Assembly: GCA_029721435.1 (NCBI GenBank) | Contig: CM056588.1 | Location: 34,992,930-35,056,929 of the forward strand | Origin: Gymnothorax reevesii | Lineage: Eukaryota > Chordata > Actinopteri > Anguilliformes > Muraenidae | Direction: 5' to 3' | DNA: 64,000 bases | Part shown: piece after piece, positions 11,880 through 21,903 of the stretch | Position numbering within the stretch: position 1 is the stretch's first letter | Layout: the number at the start of each line of letters is the position of its first letter | Translations under genes and position numbers: made by a program | Notes under the pieces: model-generated | What the model was told of the DNA's origin: nothing | The model's database searches: none | Seen by the model: the letters and a program-made list of their open reading frames with translations, nothing else

Positions 11880-14090
11880 AAGCACAGGCTATTTTAATGG
11901 AAGCATAGTATTCTTCATGACAAAAAGCAGAAATAAACATAGCGCTCTCATTTATTTCTGAACAGCGATGACGAGTTTTCTAGCACACTTCTTTTTCAGG
12001 TGAAACTGCTCCACATCAAAACACTTTAGAGTGAAAGCCTTCAGCAGCTTTTTCCACCTTTTCTTCAAATGAAATGAGTCCTTGAGTCCAACACACCGCA
12101 CCTCACTCAGAACAGAGGCTGCAGCCCTGATTTGATGAGGCCCAGGTTAGCTCATGTTAAATGTAACGAATATTTTATCCCGCCAACCCACACCTCCATT
12201 CCTCTCCATGAAAGCAATGTCAAACGGATGTTTGTGGAGTAAGAAAATCATCTCCGTGGAAACCAAGAACTGAAAAGGACACTCAAACAGAAGGGGCAAC
12301 AGGGCAAGGGGCTGGATACAGCGACTCAGTGCTGCAAATTAACTCCAGCTATGTTTCAGAATCAGGTAGAGGGCCAAAGACAAAGCCAGTCGCAGGAGGC
12401 CATATTCAGAGTTTTCAACTGGACAACCTTAAGGATGAGATATAGATAATCAATACACCCACAGATGTGGAGCTTCAAAAGGTCATGGTGGATGATAGAA
12501 ACACTAGGGAGGGTGGGAATCTTTTTTCAATTCTTTTTTTTATTCCAACTCTTTGGATTGTAAGCAGAGTCTTTATTCCTCAAATGACCTCACTTTGGTG
12601 TTTTGCCCTTTTAGAAACATTAGACATACTGAACATTTCAGACCCATTGTTTTTTTCGAGGATGATATGCAATCATTTTCATCTAGGAAAAGTAGGTTCA
12701 TATTGGAAACTACACATTCAGCTTTAAAAGGCCAGTTAAATTGCACCATTCTTTGTGCACCACTCAGTCAAACATGTAATGCTTGGGTAGAACAAGAGAG
12801 AAATCTGGTAGTTTCACTGGCCAGAACCACATGAGAAAACAACTGCTTGTCAATGACCTTAAAAGTAGGTTAGAAAGCCAGCCAGCAGGAGAAGGCAGGT
12901 CCAGTCTCTTCCTGTAATGTGGGGACACGAGTGTTCGGTGAATGTGGACCTCATAGTGCTGGGACTGATGCGACCTGGCGTAACCCCTCCTCATGGTTTA
13001 CGTTTGCTAAAGGGCTCACTCATTAGAGCTGCCTCACACACTACTGACAACCTGACAGCACACTCTCCAACACTGAATATTCATGAGAAGGTAAATGAAA
13101 GGAGTGCATTTAAAATAGGGAGAGAGAGAGACAGAGAGAGGGAGGCAGAGAGATATAGGGAGAGCAGTTTGATAAGCTTAACACAAGTACTAGCAATGAA
13201 AAAAACGGTCAATTTTGCGCAGCAAAATTACTGAAGACGCCTTTCATCTGCAGAAAGTGAAAAAAAAATATAATGACTGAACATGGTGCCTAAATTCTTT
13301 TTTGATTTCTGAACACAGGCATCAGCCGTCATGCAGTCACATCCAACAACACCAGACGTCTAAATCATAGTGGCCTTCCTGGAAGAACTTTCTTGTCTTT
13401 AATAATAATAATAATAATAATCAGTGCAATAAATCACTGAAAACACTAAGTCAGCCAAGGTAGATTTCAATTCCTCACCCGGCAAACTATTTTTATGTTC
13501 TATGCCTCAGAGGATTTTGTAGAATCACAGCAGCAATATTGGAGCAGCAGAACACAGAAGTGCTTTTGTACCTTATTCACAAATGAATGGCAGTATATGA
13601 GGGGTAGTTTCATATAGAGAGTCTCTGACCCCACACCTGAAGCGCCTGCTTTACTGAAGATCACACAGCTGCAGTCGCAATGAGGTGTGTTTGCCTCCTA
13701 GGAGACTACGGTTGACAGGCAGCCACTCATTAATGAGTACAGTGAATGGCGACATACCTGTTTATTCCACGCTGTACGCTGAATTGATAAGTAGAACTTC
13801 CCGTGTCTGGTATGCTCACATTGCCAATGAAATACTTTATGAAATCCTGACATGTGTCATGAGTCCTGTAAACAATAAAGAATTAAATGGATTAGTTGTT
13901 AGACAGTCGGCAGTTTGACAGCTTCAATTTGGAAGGAAAATATGCAAAAATAAGAAAACATCAGCATATAAAATATGAACTTGTTTTTCTAAAAATAAAT
14001 AAATAAATATATATAGATATATCATTTGCATAGCAGCGCAGTGAGTAGCACTTTTCTCCTTTAGACCACTCTGAGTGTAGTGCTCTCAAA
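11880..14090. other. Gene-free region with GA and AAT microsatellites
   Basis: No supported gene. Microsatellites: a GA-rich tract at about 13119-13145 and (AAT)n at about 13400-13421. Short open frames at 12467-12834, 12917-13234 and 13685-13918 lack recognisable domains. Confidence 0.4.
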
Positions 14091-14093
14091 GTA

Positions 14094-14701
14094 CGTTAAT
14101 ATATCTGCCCACAATAGAAATACACACTAATGTATTTGACCAAATTAGAAACACACACAAATGTATCTGCCGACATTAGAAATGCACACTAATGTATCTG
14201 CCAACATTAGAAATACACAGTAATGTATCTGCCCACATTAGAAATACACGCTAATGTATCTGCCCACACTAGAAACACACACTAATGTATCTGACCACAT
14301 TAGAAACACACACTAATGTATCTGACCACATTAGAAACACACACTAATGTATCTGCCGACATTAGAAGCGCACACTAATGTATCTGCCGACATTAGAAAT
14401 ACACACTAATGCATCGGCCCACATTAGAAATGCACACTAATGTATCTGCCCACATTAGAAATACACATTAATTTATCTGCCCACATTAGAAATACACACT
14501 AATGTATCTGCCCACATTAGAAATGCACACTAATGTATCTCCCCACATTAGAAATGCACACTAATGTATCTCCCCACATTAGAAATACACACTAATGCAT
14601 CTGCCCACATTACAAATACACACTAATGTATCTGCCTACATCAGAAATGTGTTTGTACGCTAATATGAGCCTACACTAGAAATGTACAATAATGTATCTG
14701 C
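14094..14701. repeat. 31-bp minisatellite, left part (about 19 units)
   Basis: Units of about 31 bp read CACTAATGTATCTGCCCACA followed by TTAGAAATACA, with point variants between copies. The array is interrupted at 14702 by an LTR retrotransposon and resumes at 21246. The repeats are direct and contiguous with no unique spacers, so this is not a CRISPR array. Confidence 0.93.
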
Positions 14702-15198
14702 TGTAATGTGAATATAGGCCACTAGATGGCAGTATTTACCTTTTTTTGTTAAGCTCAGACTGGAGTCATGTTTAGACATGTCCTGGACATGTCTGGGGCA
14801 AGTCTCAGAAAATTTAAAAAAAAAGAGGTCTAAATGTGGGTGGGGTCTGCAAAAGAGTATATAAGGAAAAGAATTGAGACAGTAAAGGAGTAGGAGAAAT
14901 TGCAAGAAGATGACCAGACCTGCCATTCTGTTCAAGACCTGTGACGTTTCTTTTGTGGATTTCTTTGCCTGTGTTTGAGCATTTTCTTCATCCAGGACAT
15001 CACCAAGCCACCCCACCAAAAAGGGACTGTTATTATTTCTGTTTTTTCTTATTTATCAATCTTGGTCTTTAGTTGTAGGTCGTTATTAGTCTTTGTCTTT
15101 GTTAAAAATTAAATGTGTTTTAGTTGTTAAAACTGTGTTTGTCATCCCTTGCTGTTGCTGTTGTGTTATAAATGTAATAACAAATTGGGGCCATAACA
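14702..15198 (+). repeat. 5' LTR of the Gmr1-like element (497 bp)
   Basis: The LTR starts TGTAATGTG and ends CCATAACA. It has a TATA-like GAGTATATAAGG at about 14864-14875, which would place the transcription start near 14900. The second LTR copy starts at 20240. Confidence 0.92.
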
Positions 15199-15201
15199 AA
15201 T

Positions 15202-15222
15202 TGGGGGCTCAAGGTCCGGGAT
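15202..15222 (+). promoter_or_regulatory. Primer-binding site, tRNA-Pro-like
   Basis: Three bases after the LTR the sequence reads TGGGGGCTC, then AAG, then GTCCGGGAT. Apart from the three extra bases this resembles the tRNA-Pro primer site known from many retroelements. The position just inside the 5' LTR fits. The tRNA identity is inference. Confidence 0.6.
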
Positions 15223-15314
15223 AGACCATTGTGTGAGTAATTTATTGAAAATCTAACATTCCAAATTGTGAAATTGTTTTTGTGAATTTTCCTAGATATA
15301 TATTGACAACAGCA

Positions 15315-15614
15315 ATGGATGATTTCTTGGCATCACCAACCGTAGGGGTTTTGAAGTCTTTTAAAAAGACAGAACTGCTAGAAATTTGCAGACAGTTGGA
15401 GCTGACAGAGGTAAAACCAGCCATGCGAAAAGCAAGACTGGCTAGAGAGATAGTTGAATATTACATTGATGAAAATGTGTTTGCACCAGGAGATCTGGAA
15501 CAGTTTCCAGTGGAAAATCCAAATATAGAAATGGAACTTAAATTAAAAATGCTAGAGATTGAAAGGGAGGAAAGAGAAAAAGAAAGGGAGGAAAAAGAAA
15601 AACAAAGAATTTGA
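15315..15614 (+). pseudogene. Gag N-terminal fragment (SAP-like helices, charged coiled coil)
   Basis: The likely start ATG at 15315 begins MDDFLASPTVGVLKSF. Residues of about 10-55 look like a small helical SAP-like fold (KTELLEICRQLEL, then ARLAREIVEYY). A highly charged EREEREKEREEKEKQ segment follows, predicted coiled coil. The frame ends at a TGA at 15612-15614. The next frame continues the same charged repeat and then the capsid, so the Gag reading frame is broken in this A/G-rich repeat. A near-identical repeat at about 15673-15691 has two more bases at the equivalent point, which suggests a small deletion rather than programmed frameshifting. Confidence 0.75.
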
Positions 15615-18600
15615 GAGGGAAGAAAAAGAAAAACAAAGGCAGTTTGAGTTAGAAAAATTAGCAAGAGAAGAAAAACAAAGAGAATTTGAGAGAGAGAAAG
15701 AGGAAAGAGCAGAAAGAGAGAGACAGAGACAGAGAGATTTTGAATTAGAGAAATTTGATAGAGAAGAAAGACTCCAAATGGAGCAACTAAAAATTAAAAT
15801 TGAAACTAAAAATAAATTTTGTGCCAGTCAGGAGGTAAAACTGGTGCCTCCATTTTCAGAAAAGGATGTTGACAACTATTTCCAGTGTTTTGAAAAGGTA
15901 GCAAAGAGTTGCCAGTGGCCAAAGGAACACTGGCCTCTGATGTTGCAAACTGTCCTCAAGGGTAAAGCTCAACAAGCCTATTCGGCTTTGTCTGCAGATG
16001 ATTCCTCTGTTTATGAGGTTGTCAAAAAGGTTATTTTGAGAGCTTATGAGTTGGTTCCAGAGGCTTACCGACAGAAATTCAGAGGTCTGAAGAAATCTGA
16101 AAATCAGACTTATGTTGAATTTGCTAATGAGAAGCAGGTTTGCTTTGAGCGCTGGTGTACTTCTATGGAGGTCAAGGATGATTTCAACTCACTAAAAGAG
16201 ATGGTGTTAGTTGAAGAATTCAAGAACTGTGTTAAGGATGATGTTAAGACCTACCTTAATGAGAAGCAAGCACTGAACTTGCAATCAGCTGCCAAATTTG
16301 CAGATGAATATGTTCTCACTCATAAGTCCAAATTTCAGTCTAGCAGTAACAATAAATGGTCCCAATTTCAGAAAAAGGGTTATGGTGATACCCAAGATTC
16401 CTCACCCAAAGATAAAGACAAATCTGGTGATGGTGCTCAGAAATCCAGTAACAGGTCTGATCAAAGTGTGAAAGCTGACAGTGACAGAAGTGGTCTAGTT
16501 TGCAGATATTGCAAGAAATCTGGTCATGTTACAACTAACTGTTGGTTCCTTAAAGCTAAAAAAGAAAAAGAAAAGGATACCAAACCAAATGCCTTTGTGA
16601 AAACAAGGTTAGAAACCCCTGTAGTAGATAACCGATCTGCTAAATTGCCTGCTTCTTGTGGGGCTAAAAAGCCTAATACAGCTGACTTTGTGAGGGAGGA
16701 ATTTCTTCCATTTGTGTCAGAGGGATTTGTGGCTCTAAATGAGCATACTACTCCTGTCCCCATATATATCCTAAGGGATACCGGAGCTTCTCAGTCACTT
16801 TTGTTGATGGACTCCTTGGAGTTATGTGATGAGACCGCTTCAGGGGATTTCATACTTGTACAAGGTATTGAAGGGAGGACTGTATCTGTACCCCTGCGCT
16901 CTATATTCTTGAAGTCAGATTTAGTTACAGGACAGGTAAAGGTGGGACTTATGTCAAGTCTACCTATAAAGGGTGTTTCTCTGTTGCTAGGCAATGACCT
17001 GGCTGGGGGCAAAGTAGTTCCCCCTGTACATCTTACTTCACAGCCGAGCACTGAAAATGGGGATGAGGACCCATCTCTGTATCCTTCTTGCGCAGTGACT
17101 CCTGCTATGGCCAAGAAGGCTAAAGAAGATGATGTTGTGGTGCCGTCCAGGACATTGAATAGTCAGGACTCAGGTGGTTCGCCTCATGACTCTGATTGGC
17201 CTACTATGGTTTCTCCGTTTGAGGACTTATCAGATACTTTTATCAGTTCTCTATTCAGCCAGCCGGATGGGTCTGGTGATTCTGATGTGTCTGGAGACTT
17301 GTCTCTGTCCAGAAAGCGGTTGATTGAGGAGCAAACTAATGATCCTGAAATTGGTGTACTAAAGAGGAGAGCCCTTCCTGAAAAAGAAATAGATGCAGTT
17401 CCAGTTGGGTATTATCTCAAGGATGGTGTGTTGATGCGGAAGTGGCGCCCTCCTGATATCCCTGCCAATGCAGATTGGGCAGTGGTCAGGCAAATTGTTG
17501 TTCCGAAGGTCTATAGGAATGACATCTTAACAATGGCTCATAGTTTACCTTTAGGAGGTCATCTTGGTGTTAACAAGACTGTTGATAAGATCATGAAACA
17601 CTTCTTTTGGCCTGGGCTTCGGAAAGACGTTTCCAACTTTTGCAAAACCTGTCACACTTGTCAGGTAGTTGGAAAACACCAGTTAGACCCACCTGTAGCT
17701 CCATTGCAGCCTATCCCAGCATTTGGGGAGCCATTCTCTAGGGTCATTGTTGATTGCGTTGGTCCATTACCCAAGACTAGATCTGGAAATCAGTACTTGT
17801 TGACAATCATGTGTGCATCTACCAGATTCCCCGAAGCCATACCTCTACGTAACATCAAGGCAACTGCAATCTCGAAGGCTTTGATAAAGTTCTTCACGTT
17901 GTTTGGTCTTCCCAGGGAAATTCAGTCAGACCAAGGTAGCAATTTCACTTCAGGATTGTTTCAGCAGGTTGTGTATGAACTAGGTGCAAAACAGATTCTT
18001 TCTAGTGCCTATCATCCAGAAAGTCAGGGTGCCTTAGAGCGGTTTCATTCCACTCTCAAGACAATGATGAGGACTTATTGTTATGACCATGAGAAAGACT
18101 GGGATGAAGGGGTTCATTTGCTGTTGTTTGCAGCTAGAGAAGCAGTGCAGGAGTCTACTGGATTCAGTTCATTTGAGCTAGTGTTTGGTCATGAAGTGAG
18201 AGGACCTTTGCTATTATTGAGTGAACAATGGCAAGAGGAAGAGCCGCAAATCAGTCTGTTAGACTATGTTAGCAAGTTCAAGGAAAGATTGCGTGCAGCT
18301 TGTGACCTTGCCAAAGAGAACTTGAAATCAAGTCAGGGAAAAATGAAAACTTGGTATGATCATAAGGCTAGAAGCCGTGAGTTTAAACCAGGAGAAAAGG
18401 TCCTTGTGTTGTTTCCCTTGCAGTCCAATCCATTGCAGGCTAGATTTCATGGTCCTTATGAAATTCTGACAAAACTCAATGATCTCAATTACATTGTGAA
18501 GACTCCAGATAGGAGAAAACCAAAACAATTGTGTCAAATTAACATGCTAAAGCCTTATCATGACAGAAATGCTAGGGTTGCAGCTGTCACTTCAGATTCT

Positions 18601-19551
18601 CCAATAGTCGAAACGTGTGAAGATGAGGGGGAGTTTCAAGATGATGAACCAAGAATTAAAGCTGAAGTTCTTTCATGTAAATTGTCAAGCACTGAAGTGT
18701 TGCAAAATCTTGATGTAAAACTCCAGCACTTAGAACCCTCACAGAGAGATCAGTTTGAAAGGTTGATCAAGAAATATGAGGATTTGTTTCCTGATGTTCC
18801 AAAGAGAGTTACTATAGCCTCTCATGATGTAGATGTTGGTGATGCCAAACCAATAAAACAGCATCCATACCGGATGAATCCTGAAAAGAGAAAGATTGCT
18901 GAGAAAGAGGTTGAGTACATGCTAAAACATGATATTATCAGACCCTCCAACTCCGATTGGAGTTCACCCTGTGTGCTAGTTCCAAAACCTGATGGAAGTA
19001 CTAGATTCTGTACAGATTATCGCAAAGTCAATGCTGTAACTAGAACTGATGTGTTTCCAATACCTAGGATTGATGATTGTATTGATAGTGTAGGGCAAGC
19101 AAAGTTTCTGACCAAGATTGATTTATTGAAGGGTTATTGGTGTGTGCCTTTAACTGAGAGGGCCAAGAGCATCTCCGCTTTTGCCACACCATCTGGATTG
19201 TACCAGTATGAAGTCCTACCCTTTGGCATGAAAAATGCCCCAGCCACGTTCCAAAGGATGATACAGTCTACAATCGCCGGATTGCCACACACGGATGCGT
19301 ACATCGATGACCTGATCACATGGAGTGACTCCTGGGAAGAACATCTAAAAGATGTAGAGACGTTGTTCCAGCGCCTGACCCAGGCTAACCTGACTGTTAA
19401 CCTGAACAAGAGTGACTTTGGTTATGCTACTGTCACCTATCTTGGCTACGTCATAGGCAAGGGTAAGGTGGCACCCATAAATGCTAAAGTCCAAGCCATC
19501 ATGGACTTTCCAGTTCCTCACAACAAAAAAGCTTTGCCCCGCTTCCTTTGA
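15559..19551 (+). CDS. Gag-Pro-Int-RT polyprotein of the Gmr1-like element
   Basis: This open frame spans 1330 codons; it joins the Gag frame near 15612, so its first codons are probably not used. Domains in order: charged coiled coil to about residue 85; SCAN-like capsid at about 93-258; zinc knuckle CX2CX4HX4C with C315, C318, H323 and C328; aspartic protease DTGA at 407-410; integrase HHCC module at about 661-700 (HSLPLGGH, then CKTCHTC); integrase core with D732, D791 and E827 (35 residues between the last two); a GPY-type chromodomain-less tail near HGPYEIL; then reverse transcriptase with D1188 in the first motif and YIDDL (D1250, D1251). All catalytic residues expected are present. The frame stops at a TGA (19549-19551) in the RT-RNase H connection, and RNase H continues immediately in the same frame. 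Confidence 0.93.
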   Translation: MKGRKEKKKGRKKKNKEFEREEKEKQRQFELEKLAREEKQREFEREKEERAERERQRQRDFELEKFDREERLQMEQLKIKIETKNKFCASQEVKLVPPFSEKDVDNYFQCFEKVAKSCQWPKEHWPLMLQTVLKGKAQQAYSALSADDSSVYEVVKKVILRAYELVPEAYRQKFRGLKKSENQTYVEFANEKQVCFERWCTSMEVKDDFNSLKEMVLVEEFKNCVKDDVKTYLNEKQALNLQSAAKFADEYVLTHKSKFQSSSNNKWSQFQKKGYGDTQDSSPKDKDKSGDGAQKSSNRSDQSVKADSDRSGLVCRYCKKSGHVTTNCWFLKAKKEKEKDTKPNAFVKTRLETPVVDNRSAKLPASCGAKKPNTADFVREEFLPFVSEGFVALNEHTTPVPIYILRDTGASQSLLLMDSLELCDETASGDFILVQGIEGRTVSVPLRSIFLKSDLVTGQVKVGLMSSLPIKGVSLLLGNDLAGGKVVPPVHLTSQPSTENGDEDPSLYPSCAVTPAMAKKAKEDDVVVPSRTLNSQDSGGSPHDSDWPTMVSPFEDLSDTFISSLFSQPDGSGDSDVSGDLSLSRKRLIEEQTNDPEIGVLKRRALPEKEIDAVPVGYYLKDGVLMRKWRPPDIPANADWAVVRQIVVPKVYRNDILTMAHSLPLGGHLGVNKTVDKIMKHFFWPGLRKDVSNFCKTCHTCQVVGKHQLDPPVAPLQPIPAFGEPFSRVIVDCVGPLPKTRSGNQYLLTIMCASTRFPEAIPLRNIKATAISKALIKFFTLFGLPREIQSDQGSNFTSGLFQQVVYELGAKQILSSAYHPESQGALERFHSTLKTMMRTYCYDHEKDWDEGVHLLLFAAREAVQESTGFSSFELVFGHEVRGPLLLLSEQWQEEEPQISLLDYVSKFKERLRAACDLAKENLKSSQGKMKTWYDHKARSREFKPGEKVLVLFPLQSNPLQARFHGPYEILTKLNDLNYIVKTPDRRKPKQLCQINMLKPYHDRNARVAAVTSDSPIVETCEDEGEFQDDEPRIKAEVLSCKLSSTEVLQNLDVKLQHLEPSQRDQFERLIKKYEDLFPDVPKRVTIASHDVDVGDAKPIKQHPYRMNPEKRKIAEKEVEYMLKHDIIRPSNSDWSSPCVLVPKPDGSTRFCTDYRKVNAVTRTDVFPIPRIDDCIDSVGQAKFLTKIDLLKGYWCVPLTERAKSISAFATPSGLYQYEVLPFGMKNAPATFQRMIQSTIAGLPHTDAYIDDLITWSDSWEEHLKDVETLFQRLTQANLTVNLNKSDFGYATVTYLGYVIGKGKVAPINAKVQAIMDFPVPHNKKALPRFL

Positions 19552-20106
19552 ATGATCGGGTACTACCGCAAGTTCTGCAAGAACTTTGCTGAGATTGCTC
19601 TCAGTCTAACTAACCAACTGAAGAGAGGCGTAAAGTTCACTTGGGATGATGCATGCCAGAGAGCCTTCGATTGCCTGAAGTCTCTGCTGTGTCACTTCCC
19701 CATGCTCAAATCTCCTGACTTCAACAAACCGTTCTCCATCGCGGTCGATGCTAGCGACCAAGCTTGTGGATCTGTGCTCCTACAGAGAAGTGACTCTGAT
19801 GACATTGAGCATCCCGTGGCATGCTTCTCCAGGAAGTTCAATCGCCACCAAAGGAACTATTCCACAATAGAGAAGGAACTGTTGGCTCTGGTCCTTTCTT
19901 TACAACACTTTGAAGTTTATGTTTGTACAGGGGAAAAGCCAATGATTGTGTACACTGACCACAATCCGTTAATGTTTTTGAGTAAGATGAAAAACAAGAA
20001 TCGGAGATTGTTGAATTGGAGTTTGATTTTACAGGAGTTTGACTTGGAAATTAAGCATGTGAAGGGTACAGACAATGTAATTGCTGATTGCTTATCCCGT
20101 GTTTGA
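19552..20106 (+). pseudogene. RNase H domain of the Gmr1-like element (after the stop)
   Basis: The 184 codons directly after the TGA begin MIGYYRKFCKNFAEI, the usual RT-thumb/tether segment. RNase H follows with IAVDASDQACGSVL, STIEKELLALV, VYTDHNPLMFL and GTDNVIADCLSR; these hold the acidic residues normally used for catalysis. The domain ends at the stop near 20104. In related elements it is the C-terminal end of Pol, so in this copy it is separated from RT by the nonsense codon. Confidence 0.9.
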
Positions 20107-20226
20107 ATGTGTATATATATATCATGTGTTTGAATATTGTATGATATGTATATATAGACAAGTGTTCACTTAACCATTTTGTATTGAAAAGAAAAATTTT
20201 GCCTTTATGAGTCAAAATTTTTCCCT

Positions 20227-20239
20227 TTTGGAATGGAGG
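20227..20239 (+). promoter_or_regulatory. Polypurine tract
   Basis: A purine-rich GGAATGGAGG sits immediately before the 3' LTR (LTR starts TGTAATG at 20240). This is the expected place for priming of plus-strand synthesis. Confidence 0.6.
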
Positions 20240-21245
20240 TGTAATGTGAATATAGGCCACTAGATGGCAGTATTTACCTTTTTTTTTTGTTAAGCTCAGA
20301 CTGGAGTCATGTTTAGACATGTCCTGGACATGTCTGGGGCAAGTCTCAGAAAATTTAAAAAAAAGAGGTCTAAATGTGGGTGGGGTCTGCAAAAGAGTAT
20401 ATAAGGAAAAGAATTGAGACAGTAAAGGAGTAGGAGAAATTGCAAGAAGATGACCAGACCTGCCATTCTGTTCAAGACCTGTGACGTTTCTTTTGTGGAT
20501 TTCTTTGCCTGTGTTTGAGCATTTTCTTCATCCAGGACATCACCAAGCCACCCCACCAAAAAGGGACTGTAATTATTTCTGTTTTTTCTTATTTATCAAT
20601 CTTGGTCTTTAGTTGTAGGTCGTTATTAGTCTTTGTCTTTGTTAAAAATTAAATGTGTTGGAGCTGCCGGGTGGCTCACACGGTTAAGGCACTGCGCTGC
20701 AGTGCAGAGGTGATCAACACGTCGCGGGTTCGAGCCTCGGCGTACCCACCGGCAGGGGTCGGCAGCTTTTTCAGAGTAGCGCACTATTGGCTATCGCGCT
20801 ACAGGGTTACAAATTGGGAAGGGACTGCCGGATTTGGGTGTTCGTGAACAGCTTTGTTCGTTGCTCCGGCGCCTCCTGTTGGCCAGACGGGCGCTCGTCA
20901 GGAAGACTCTGGCTTGGTTCATGTCCGGGTATCCTCCGCCCTCGCTCTGAACTTGCGAAGATTCAACCAGCGAGTGTATAAGAATCAGTGGCTGACAGGC
21001 ACTTGCTTCAGAGGAGAGCCGTGAACTGTCTTCACTATCCTGAGTTGGCAGCAAGGGGTCGCATACGAGCAAGCTTTGTACATAGTTCCCCAATTGGGCA
21101 TTCCAAATTCGGGTGGGATTGGAGATGCCAAATTAAAAAAAAAAAAAAAAAAAAATTAAATGTGTTTTAGTTGTTAAAACTGTGTTTGTCATCCCTTGCT
21201 GTTGCTGTTGTGTTATAAATGTAATAACAAATTGGGGCCATAACA
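20240..21245 (+). repeat. 3' LTR of the Gmr1-like element, split by a SINE
   Basis: The 3' LTR matches the 5' LTR almost base for base. Visible differences are a longer T run near the start, one fewer A in an A run and one T-to-A change in GGGACTGTNATTATTTC. The LTR is interrupted by the SINE insertion at 20660-21150 and closes with CCATAACA at 21245. Confidence 0.92.
20660..21150 (+). mobile_element. tRNA-derived SINE inserted in the 3' LTR
   Basis: The insertion of about 490 bp is flanked by perfect 16-bp direct repeats (20644-20659 and 21151-21166, AAAAATTAAATGTGTT) and ends in a poly-A tail of about 20 bases. The 5' end is tRNA-related: an A-box-like TGGCTCACACGG at 20672-20683 and a B box GGTTCGAGCC at 20727-20736. 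The remaining 400 bp or so is a non-coding body. It is mobilised in trans by a LINE. The lack of visible divergence between target duplications, and its position in a young LTR, make this a very recent insertion. The SINE family is not identified. Confidence 0.88.
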
Positions 21246-21430
21246 CTGCCTACATTAGAAATGTACACCAATGTATCTACCCACATTAGAAATACACACT
21301 AATGTATCTGCCTACACTAGAAATGCACACTAATGTATCTGCTTACATTAGAAATGTGTTTGTACATTAATATATGAGCCTACACTAGGAATGTGCAATA
21401 ATGTACCCGCCTACATTAGCAATGTACACA
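21246..21430. repeat. 31-bp minisatellite, right part (about 6 units)
   Basis: The array resumes directly after the retrotransposon with CTGCCTACATTAGAAATG units that become degenerate toward 21430. It is the other half of the array at 14094-14701. Confidence 0.88.
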
Positions 21431-21899
21431 AAGGTACACGGCCTGAAAACCAGCTGTGAATTGCAGATACCAGCCCCATTCAGTCTTGTCTGTGTACTTT
21501 AAAGATACCTTGAACCACAAACGTAGGAGCTACAGCAGAACACACTTGTGCATTGTGATGTTTATCAAGGTAAGACCAATCTCTTAAGGGAATATTTGAA
21601 GGGGAGGTATTAATCTTAGGACTTTGATTGGAGCTGCACAGGTGATTGGCATGTATTTAATCAACTCCACACCCAACGGTGCACAACAAAACAAAATAAA
21701 AATAGTTTGGCAAGAAGTAGAAGTAGATGAAATTCGACGTGAAAGCAAAACTCCAATTCAGAATTCATGGAGTACTGACTTTAAGATGATTTCTTATTGC
21801 CATTCAGGGTTTACAAAATTTAGCGAAAGGTAAATTTTGTTTTCAGCTCATCCTCAAGCAGGTGGAACCCTCAGAAGAATGAGAAAGCAGCATTCAGTA
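21431..21899. other. Gene-free intergenic stretch
   Basis: No gene or repeat is recognised. Confidence 0.4.
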
Positions 21900-21903
21900 T
21901 TAA

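Larger units (their letters stand above)
14702..21245 (+). mobile_element. Gmr1-like Ty3/gypsy LTR retrotransposon
   Basis: This is a nearly complete element with two LTRs beginning TGTAATG and ending ATAACA, flanked by a 4-bp duplication CTGC (14698-14701 and 21246-21249). The internal order is gag (SCAN-like capsid, CCHC knuckle), aspartic protease, integrase, reverse transcriptase, RNase H. Integrase before RT is the reverse of ordinary Ty3/gypsy elements and is the hallmark of the Gmr1 group described from cod and other deuterostomes. By eye the two LTRs differ by about one substitution plus two homopolymer-length changes once a SINE in the 3' LTR is removed, so the insertion is recent. 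Two lesions are visible: a frame break near 15600 and an in-frame TGA at 19549-19551. Confidence 0.93.

Noticed and set aside
14094..14701. CRISPR-like array of about 30-bp repeats
   Set aside because: Repeats are contiguous with no unique spacers, the DNA is vertebrate, and no cas genes are present. It is a minisatellite.
20672..20745. Functional tRNA gene
   Set aside because: A and B boxes are present but belong to the SINE head. No cloverleaf with paired acceptor stem is evident, and a poly-A tail and target duplication mark it as a SINE.
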